A stretch of 6,802 nt of DNA from Chloroflexota bacterium (lineage in GTDB: Bacteria; Chloroflexota; Anaerolineae; J036; Brachytrichaceae). Made by a program: the position numbers and the translations under genes. Position 1 is the stretch's first letter, and every line of letters begins with the position of its first letter. The stretch is taken from contig JAKALH010000154.1 in assembly GCA_021813225.1 (NCBI GenBank), positions 1 to 6,802 on the forward strand. The letters run 5' to 3'. Shown piece by piece: positions 1-4,978 of this stretch. The notes beneath the pieces are model-generated. The model was given only the letters and a program-made list of their open reading frames with translations, ran no database searches and had not been told where the DNA came from.

Positions 1-1
1 T

Positions 2-97
2 GGAACGCCTGCAGCGGCTGTGAATGTCCGCAGCGGTGTGACACACCGCCATGGTGATTCCGTCGGCGAGCACGTGGAACGCCTGCAGCGGCTGTGA
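2..97 (+). CDS. possible C-terminal tail of an upstream gene (partial)
   Basis: Both repeat copies carry the same in-frame ending, GTG GAA CGC CTG CAG CGG CTG TGA (VERLQRL-stop): once ending at base 23 and once at base 97. The frame that ends at 97 is open back to base 2 and reads HRHGDSVGEHVERLQRL at its end. This fits the 3' end of a gene that enters from the left and was partly duplicated. The true stop would be at 23 if the ancestral frame is the first copy, or at 97 if it is the second. Nothing identifies the protein, and the segment is too short to prove that it is coding. Confidence 0.25.
   Translation, partial: GTPAAAVNVRSGVTHRHGDSVGEHVERLQRL
33..49. repeat. near-perfect palindrome at the duplication junction
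   Basis: GCGGTGTG-A-CACACCGC has perfect 8-bp arms around one central base. In RNA it could form a 6-bp GC-rich stem with a 5-nt loop, but no T-run follows, so it is not a typical terminator. The second repeat copy has only the left arm (107-114), so the palindrome exists only where the first copy joins the intervening 31 bp. Confidence 0.6.
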
Positions 98-138
98 ATG
101 TCCGCAGCGGTGTGACAGGCAATATCCACATTAACGGC

Positions 139-144
139 AAGGAG
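139..144 (+). promoter_or_regulatory. ribosome binding site for the flavin oxidoreductase gene
   Basis: AAGGAG lies 5 nt before the ATG at 150. It is a strong Shine-Dalgarno match that fixes this start over downstream in-frame candidates. Confidence 0.8.
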
Positions 145-149
145 CAGGC

Positions 150-1589
150 ATGACGAACTACCGCCGCGTGGCGGCGCTCAAGACACCGCAGGCGTTCCGC
201 GAGCATCTCGCCGGCATCGGCGCGGACCTGCCCTTCGATGCGGAGGTGCTAAGCGGCCCGGACGCTCCGCTGGCGCAGCCGTATCGCCTGCCCGGCGGGC
301 GCGTCATCGGCAACCGCTTTGCCGTGCTGCCGATGGAGGGCTGGGATGGCACGACCGACGGCCGCCCCAGCGACCTGACCGTGCGGCGCTGGCGGCATTT
401 CGGGCAGAGCGGGGCCAAGCTGATCTGGGGCGGCGAGGCGGTGGCCGTGCGTCCGGACGGCCGCGCCAACCCCAATCAGTTGATGATCGGCGAAGCGACG
501 CTGGCCGACCTTGCCGGGCTGCGCGAGACGCTGGCGGCGGCGCATACGGCCAGCCATGGCCGCAGCGACGACCTGCTGATCGGCCTGCAGTTGACGCATT
601 CGGGGCGTTTCGCCCGCCCGACCGATAAGAAGCGCCTGGCGCCGCAGATTCTGTACCGCCATCCGCTGCTGGACCGCAAGTTCAACCTGCCCGCCGACCA
701 GCCCGTGATGAGCGACGACGACATCGCGCGGTTGATTGACGGCTACATCGCCGCGGCGCGGCTGGCGCAGCGCGCCGGCTTCGACTTCGTGGACATCAAG
801 CACTGCCACGGCTACCTGGGGCACGAGTTCCTCAGCGCGGTGGATCGCCCCGGACGCTATGGAGGCAGTTTCGAGAACCGCACGCGCTTCCTGCGCGAGA
901 TAACGGCGGGCATCCACGCTGAGATTCCCGGACTGGACATCGGCGTGCGGCTGAGCGCCATCGACTTCGTCCCGTTTCGCCCCGGCCCGGACGGAACCGG
1001 CGTGCCGGACTGGCCGGAAGGCGCTGACAATGGTTACCGCTACGCCTTCGGCGGCGACGGAACCGGACTGGGCATCGACCTGCGCGAGCCGTACGCCTTC
1101 CTTGACCTGCTGGCGGAACTGAACATCCGCCTGGTGAACATCACCGCGGGCAGCCCGTACTACAACCCGCACGTGCAGCGGCCGGCGCTGTTCCCGCCCT
1201 CGGACGGCTACCAGCCGCCGGAGGACCCGCTGGTCGGCGTGGCGCGGCAGATCAACGCGACGGCCCAGCTCAAGCGCCACCGCCCGGAACTGGCGGTCGT
1301 CGGCACCGGCTATTCGTACCTGCAGGAGTGGCTGCCCAACGTGGCGCAGTATGTGGTGCGCACCGGCATGGCGGACTTCATAGGGTTAGGGCGCATGATT
1401 CTGGCCTGCCCGGAGATGCCCGCTGACGTGCTGGCCGGGCGGCCGCTGCAGCGCAAGCGCCTGTGCCGCACATTCAGCGACTGCACAACCGCCCCGCGCA
1501 GCGGGCTGGTGTCGGGGTGCTACCCGCTGGACGAGCACTACAAATCCAGCCCGGCGGCGGCGCTGCTGGCGGCGGCGAAGGCGGGGTGA
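150..1589 (+). CDS. Old Yellow Enzyme-family NADH:flavin oxidoreductase, atypical active site
   Basis: This is a predicted cytosolic FMN-dependent oxidoreductase with a TIM-barrel fold. Visible family motifs, in order: N55RFAVLPMEGW at the first strand; GLQLTHSGRFARP (145-157), whose Gln and His normally contact FMN; VDIKHCHGYLGHEFLS (214-229); RYGGSFENRTRFLREI (236-251); the VRL strand (266-268); GTGYSY (385-390) and IGLGRMI (411-417) for the flavin phosphate. At 479 residues it is longer than single-domain OYEs (about 340-400) but has no C-terminal FAD/NAD module as in 2,4-dienoyl-CoA reductase (about 670). The extra length includes a Gly/Asp/Pro-rich insert near 275-315. In the active-site motif the usual H-x-x-[NH] reads K217-H-C-H220, so the first His is replaced by Lys. 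The tail holds Cys439, Cys445 and Cys457, which do not match the CxxCx3Cx11-12C iron-sulfur pattern. Third codon positions are mostly G/C, unlike the other two genes. Substrate unknown. Confidence 0.88.
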   Translation: MTNYRRVAALKTPQAFREHLAGIGADLPFDAEVLSGPDAPLAQPYRLPGGRVIGNRFAVLPMEGWDGTTDGRPSDLTVRRWRHFGQSGAKLIWGGEAVAVRPDGRANPNQLMIGEATLADLAGLRETLAAAHTASHGRSDDLLIGLQLTHSGRFARPTDKKRLAPQILYRHPLLDRKFNLPADQPVMSDDDIARLIDGYIAAARLAQRAGFDFVDIKHCHGYLGHEFLSAVDRPGRYGGSFENRTRFLREITAGIHAEIPGLDIGVRLSAIDFVPFRPGPDGTGVPDWPEGADNGYRYAFGGDGTGLGIDLREPYAFLDLLAELNIRLVNITAGSPYYNPHVQRPALFPPSDGYQPPEDPLVGVARQINATAQLKRHRPELAVVGTGYSYLQEWLPNVAQYVVRTGMADFIGLGRMILACPEMPADVLAGRPLQRKRLCRTFSDCTTAPRSGLVSGCYPLDEHYKSSPAAALLAAAKAG

Positions 1590-1655
1590 AATAGGGTTAT
1601 ACTGCCCCATGACCAGGGCAATATGACGCCCTTCTCGATCACCGGGCCGCATCCT
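1590..1655. other. convergent intergenic gap without a clear terminator
   Basis: Sixty-six bases separate two converging stop codons. The only visible structure is a weak 5-bp stem, TGCCC (1603-1607) with GGGCA (1616-1620), around an 8-nt loop and with no T-run on either strand. I see no convincing intrinsic terminator or small gene. Confidence 0.5.
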
Positions 1656-4600
1656 CTAACTGTTTTCCGGCGCTACATGAAACCAGGACAGTCGAGCAGG
1701 TGAAACGTGAATAAGGTCCAGTTCCTTGGCTCGATTGATCGCCTGGGTGCGGCTGCGCGCGCCCAGTTTCTGGTAAATGTTGCTCAGGTGAGTTTTCACC
1801 GTGCTCTCCGTGATGCACAGCTTGACCGCCACCTCGCGGAACGAGTACCCTTCACTGATTAACTGCAGGATCTCCTGCTGGCGCGGGCTGATTGATGCTG
1901 CCGTGGAAAGAGCCGTCATCATCAACTCGTCCATCCTCATCTTCTCGTTAGTGGCGGGCAGCATCTCCAGGATATCATGGATGAAGGCTCTCCCCTCTCC
2001 GCTAAGGGTTTCGGTTGCCAAGACCAGTTCCAGCAACACGGAAATATCGGCGCCCCGTTCCAGAAACGGCAGCAGGATCCGCTCCACCGCAGCTTTGCGG
2101 GCGAACTCTGCGATCGTCTGGACAGCCTGGTGAAATTGACGCTGCTGGAACAATGCCTGCGAAAGGAGAATGCGCGCGTCAAACAAAGGCTCGTAATGCC
2201 GACCATGCGGGTTTTCGGCCAGCAGCCGTTTCAGGATCGTTTCGGCCGCCTCGGGTTTTTTCATACCGCAATAGATTTCAGCCTGCACCAGTTGGGACAG
2301 GGGGTGCGCAGGGGATTGAACAGAACCATCCAAAAGGTCCTGGGCGACGCTCAGTTCGCCTTTTCGCAGGGCTACGCGCGCGGTATAAGCCAGAAGATCC
2401 TGCTCTGTCCAGCTATTGGCGGGGTGCCGGTTCTGAAATTCGCGCGCCATCAGCAGTGAATTGGACGCTGCGTCAAAGTTCCCTGATAAAACCTGTATTT
2501 TCGAGCGCAAAATGGCGAGCAGGATGGGCATATTGGTACTGGTGGGATTGGGGTCCACTTCACCAGCCTGATCCAGGTACTTCTGGGCCAGATCGATCTC
2601 ATTTCGGGTCAGGTGCACCAGGCTCAGGGTTGCCAGGCTGATGCTGGCGGGTTCGGGCAGCGAGCCACGCATATTTGTTGCATCATGGAGTACCTGCCGC
2701 GCGATCCGTTCAGCGTAACGAATCTGGCCTTCCAGGTATAAAGAGTGGGTGAAAGCTCCCCCAGCCATCAGGATCATGAACAGGTTATGCGTTTTTCGCG
2801 CCCGCTCCAGCAATATGGGCAAGCCTTGAGCCATCTCTACTGAAAAAGACGGGTAAGTAAAATACAGATTCTGGAAATCCTGGTACAGGGACCAGCGGTC
2901 ATCATCCGGCGACCGGTTGGTGAAGATGGGAAGATGGTTTCCACCTTGTACCCAGGCTTGCCGAAGCTGCTGGATTTCCTCCAGCACCTCCCGTTCCGCG
3001 TTGGAAAGCTGTGCTGCGGGACTATGAGACAGGTTGATTTCGATGGTGCCGATAAATCGCTCGATTTGTTTCCTCGAAAGAGCCGAACTGGCCAGGCTCA
3101 GGTACAGGGAAAGCAGGGTCTTGTGCCTCTGGACGACGCTCTCGGGCAGATTCTCGAGCCAGCGAAGGAGGCGGGAATCTTCGCCGTTCTGTTCCAACTC
3201 GCGCAGGGCCACTTCTTCAATCAATCCGGAGGCCTCTTCCCAGGCCTCGATGGCCAGCAGGTGGTTCACGGCTTCGCCTAAGGCGTAGTGTTCGCGATAC
3301 CACTGCGCCGCTCGCCGGTGCAGCCGGGCGACCTCTTGCGGGTAGCGGGTCTGGAGCTGGCTGGACAGCATTTCAGCGAAAAGGTCGTGATAGCGATACC
3401 AGCCCTGCTGCTCGAGCTTCTCGACAAACAGGTTATTTTGCCAGATCTGCGCGAGAATTTCTTCGCCATTGTGCCAGCCGGTCAAAGCATCGCACAGGCT
3501 GCCGGTGAGGTGCTTGAGGATGGCGGTCCTCAGCAGGAAATACTGCACCTGGGGGGATGTCCGCTGCAGCACCGTCTCCAGGAAGTAATCCCGCATATAG
3601 ATATGCGCCCCGCTGAACGTATCTATAAACCGGCGTTGATCCTCCTGCCGGCTCATGGCCAGGACGGATAGAGTCAGGCCGGCCGCCCAGCCCTCTGTAT
3701 GTTTTGCCAGTTTGGCAATGTCTTCGGTAGAGAGGGGAGCATTTTGGGTGTATTGCTTAATATAATGCACAGCTTCATCCTGGGTGAAGCGCAGGTCTTT
3801 CGCCTCCAGTTCGGTGATCAAGCCTTGCGAGCGCAAATGTCCGTATGCGAGCGGGAGTCTGGTTCTGCCCGCAAGGATCAGGCGGATCCCGGAGGGCAGG
3901 TGATCAATGCTGGCTTGCAAGGTATCGAGAATCTCAGAGTTATTGATATGGTGAACATCATCAATGACTAATCCCAAGGCGGGCAGAGCGGCCGTCGCCT
4001 GAGCCAGTTCGTTCAGCAGAAGAGTCACCGCTTCAGAGAGGCGATACATACTGGGCGCATTTAGATAGATGAGCGCTTTACTGCCAAACCCGGGGACAAT
4101 GGTCTGCAGGGAGAGCACGACCGAATTCCAGAATCGCAATGGCCGGTTATCCTGTTCATCCAGCGAAAGCCAGGCGACCGGGAAATTGCAGTTTTGTTTC
4201 CACTCGTTCAGGAGTGTGCTTTTACCAAAACCGCTAGGTGCGTAAACCAGTGTGACCGGCGTTTTGATCTGGTTGGTCAGGTGGGGGCGCGGAACCAGAT
4301 GCGGCGAGGGCACAGGCCCGTTGATTTTGCTGATGGAAAGGAGGTTGGTATCGAAGCGGTTCACGACGCCGGGGAAGACCGGGGTGGCAGGGTGGGAGGG
4401 CGGCAGCTCGGGTTTGGCGCCTGAAAGCATCAAGCAGGCTTCTTTGAGCCGGTCCGGCGTCAGCTCTTCGGATTTGCCCAGGTAAACTTTGGCGAGTCTT
4501 CCACTCTGGCGTCGGTAAGCGTACCAGTAACGTTTTCCGCGCCGTGTCTCACACTGCGCCGTGAAATGCCCTTTATGGTCGCTGTAACAAAAGGTTTTGT

Positions 4601-4727
4601 TTTCGGCCAGCCAGCCCATCCAATCGCCTGAACCGACAGGAATGCATCTACCGGCGTACTGCAATTCATGTTCACTGACAACAGGATGGCTGTATTTGTG
4701 CATCTCGGCATCATCAGCACAACTCAA
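1656..4727 (-). CDS. MalT-like STAND ATPase transcriptional regulator with LuxR HTH
   Basis: This is a predicted cytoplasmic ligand- and ATP-dependent transcription regulator of the MalT/LAL type, 1023 residues (MalT is about 900). Modules: an N-terminal block around 35-105 containing YWYAYRRQSGRLAKVYLGKSEELT in two adjoining parts (67-79, 80-90); an NTPase with Walker A APSGFGKST (163-171), Walker B LVIDDVHH (253-260), a sensor-like LILAGR (283-288) and the 'ELEAKDLRFTQDEA' stretch (306-319); a winged-helix/arm region ending in RYHDLFAEML (445-454); a helical TPR-like sensor region around 465-935; and a LuxR-type HTH around 945-1003 (SPRQQEILQLISEG, then ITESTVKTHLSNIYQKLGA). The TTG at 4725-4727 has no good Shine-Dalgarno. 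The in-frame ATG at 4701-4703 (eight residues shorter, also without a strong Shine-Dalgarno) is equally plausible given the promoter position. The gene is divergent from a solute-binding-protein gene, suggesting that it regulates that transporter. The inducer is unknown. Confidence 0.93.
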   Translation of the reverse strand: MSCADDAEMHKYSHPVVSEHELQYAGRCIPVGSGDWMGWLAENKTFCYSDHKGHFTAQCETRRGKRYWYAYRRQSGRLAKVYLGKSEELTPDRLKEACLMLSGAKPELPPSHPATPVFPGVVNRFDTNLLSISKINGPVPSPHLVPRPHLTNQIKTPVTLVYAPSGFGKSTLLNEWKQNCNFPVAWLSLDEQDNRPLRFWNSVVLSLQTIVPGFGSKALIYLNAPSMYRLSEAVTLLLNELAQATAALPALGLVIDDVHHINNSEILDTLQASIDHLPSGIRLILAGRTRLPLAYGHLRSQGLITELEAKDLRFTQDEAVHYIKQYTQNAPLSTEDIAKLAKHTEGWAAGLTLSVLAMSRQEDQRRFIDTFSGAHIYMRDYFLETVLQRTSPQVQYFLLRTAILKHLTGSLCDALTGWHNGEEILAQIWQNNLFVEKLEQQGWYRYHDLFAEMLSSQLQTRYPQEVARLHRRAAQWYREHYALGEAVNHLLAIEAWEEASGLIEEVALRELEQNGEDSRLLRWLENLPESVVQRHKTLLSLYLSLASSALSRKQIERFIGTIEINLSHSPAAQLSNAEREVLEEIQQLRQAWVQGGNHLPIFTNRSPDDDRWSLYQDFQNLYFTYPSFSVEMAQGLPILLERARKTHNLFMILMAGGAFTHSLYLEGQIRYAERIARQVLHDATNMRGSLPEPASISLATLSLVHLTRNEIDLAQKYLDQAGEVDPNPTSTNMPILLAILRSKIQVLSGNFDAASNSLLMAREFQNRHPANSWTEQDLLAYTARVALRKGELSVAQDLLDGSVQSPAHPLSQLVQAEIYCGMKKPEAAETILKRLLAENPHGRHYEPLFDARILLSQALFQQRQFHQAVQTIAEFARKAAVERILLPFLERGADISVLLELVLATETLSGEGRAFIHDILEMLPATNEKMRMDELMMTALSTAASISPRQQEILQLISEGYSFREVAVKLCITESTVKTHLSNIYQKLGARSRTQAINRAKELDLIHVSPARLSWFHVAPENS

Positions 4728-4728
4728 G

Positions 4729-4767
4729 AGTTACCCAACAAAGTCTATTATAAGCTGTTGGGTAACT
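4729..4767. promoter_or_regulatory. 12-bp perfect inverted repeat around the regulator promoter (putative operator)
   Basis: AGTTACCCAACA (4729-4740) and TGTTGGGTAACT (4756-4767) are exact reverse complements separated by 15 bp. After one mismatch, two more A-T pairs continue the symmetry outward. The spacer contains the regulator gene's TATAAT. A related half-site, TTGGGCAA, occurs at 4793-4800, compared with TTGGGTAA at 4758-4765. The arrangement suggests an operator that blocks or positions RNA polymerase. A cruciform or terminator role is less likely, since only four T residues follow the stem. Confidence 0.7.
4747..4752 (-). promoter_or_regulatory. -10 box of the regulator gene
   Basis: The minus strand reads TATAAT, an exact sigma70-type -10. 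No TTGACA-like -35 lies 16-18 bp upstream on that strand, where the sequence is CT-rich (CCTCCTAA), so activation or a weak promoter is possible. Transcription would begin near 4740. That leaves about 12 nt before the TTG at 4727 or about 36 nt before the ATG at 4703, which slightly favours the ATG. Confidence 0.5.
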
Positions 4768-4774
4768 TTTAGGA

Positions 4775-4786
4775 GGATTGCAATCC
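4775..4786. promoter_or_regulatory. 12-bp perfect palindrome in the divergent control region
   Basis: GGATTGCAATCC is fully self-complementary with no spacer and lies about 23 bp upstream of the regulator's -10. A dimeric DNA-binding protein could bind it. It overlaps GGAGGA (4772-4777), which resembles the core of the E. coli MalT box (GGAKGA), but a six-base match is weak evidence. Confidence 0.4.
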
Positions 4787-4840
4787 AAGGTTTTGGGCAA
4801 AATTTCATCTATTTTTTATGACTATCCTACAAATACCCGA

Positions 4841-4869
4841 TTGTCATTACTGCTGTCAGTTGATATGCT
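4841..4869 (+). promoter_or_regulatory. sigma70-like promoter for the solute-binding protein gene
   Basis: TTGTCA (4841-4846, five of six consensus bases) and TATGCT (4864-4869, four of six) are separated by exactly 17 bp. TG at 4861-4862, one base before the -10, gives an extended -10 character. An AT-rich tract (about 4800-4818) lies upstream. Predicted initiation near 4876 gives a leader of about 100 nt. Confidence 0.55.
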
Positions 4870-4892
4870 ATATCAATGTTAGCACTGACAGC
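4852..4892. promoter_or_regulatory. nested inverted repeats over the binding-protein promoter (putative operator)
   Basis: The outer arms GCTGTCAGT (4852-4860) and ACTGACAGC (4884-4892) are exact reverse complements. Nested inside, TTGATAT (4860-4866) and ATATCAA (4870-4876) are also exact, with a 3-bp centre. The inner palindrome covers the -10 box, the left outer arm lies in the -35/-10 spacer and the right outer arm lies just after the predicted start. A protein bound here should occlude or control the promoter. The sequence differs from the 4729-4767 repeat. Confidence 0.65.
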
Positions 4893-4964
4893 GCCGCCCT
4901 TAACGTATGCGGCCAGAAGGGAATGCCCGTGTTCCACATCCCTTTTCCCAACCGATTCAATTAA
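4893..4964 (+). other. untranslated leader of the binding-protein gene, with short hairpins
   Basis: Between the predicted start and the Shine-Dalgarno there are two modest stems: GCCGC (4893-4897) with GCGGC (4909-4913), and AAGGGA (4917-4922) with TCCCTT (4939-4944), the latter followed by only two more T residues. They could shape or protect the mRNA. I do not recognise a known riboswitch. Confidence 0.3.
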
Positions 4965-4969
4965 AGGAG
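4965..4969 (+). promoter_or_regulatory. ribosome binding site of the solute-binding protein gene
   Basis: AGGAG, within AAAGGAGTGA, lies 9 nt before the ATG at 4979. It fixes a start that places the Tat motif at residues 6-12. Confidence 0.8.
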
Positions 4970-4978
4970 TGAGATAAA

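Larger units (their letters stand above)
1..117. repeat. 43-bp direct repeat, two copies, 74-bp period
   Basis: Bases 1-43 recur identically at 75-117; the copies part at base 44 versus 118. Because the shared block sits at the window edge, the first copy may extend further left. The simplest explanation is a tandem duplication of a 74-bp unit, with 44-74 repeating bases just upstream of the window. Each copy also holds two short GCAGCGG words 19 bp apart (11-17, 30-36, 85-91, 104-110). The identity of the copies argues for a recent event or for selection. 74 is not a multiple of three, so the duplication shifts reading frames. Confidence 0.9.

Noticed and set aside
1..117. CRISPR array
   Set aside because: There are only two repeat copies, and the repeat unit runs through an apparent gene end. 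A tandem duplication explains it.
51..134. 27-codon Cys-rich ORF starting at an ATG
   Set aside because: There is no Shine-Dalgarno, and it is an out-of-frame reading through the duplicated segment. It is noted under the duplication but not called as a gene.
249..1280. 343-codon open frame on the minus strand, opposite the oxidoreductase
   Set aside because: Long antisense frames are expected in very GC-rich coding DNA. It is Arg/Ala/Val-rich with no recognisable motif, while the plus strand has clear OYE motifs and a Shine-Dalgarno.
1598..1603. TATACT as a plus-strand -10 box
   Set aside because: No plus-strand gene follows, only the antisense of the regulator, and no -35 is evident.
1603..1620. 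Stem TGCCC/GGGCA as a terminator between the converging genes
   Set aside because: Only 5 bp with an 8-nt loop and no T-run on either strand.
4729..4770. Intrinsic terminator formed by the 12-bp inverted repeat
   Set aside because: A 15-nt loop, only four T residues, and a position between divergent starts with a consensus -10 inside the loop fit an operator better.
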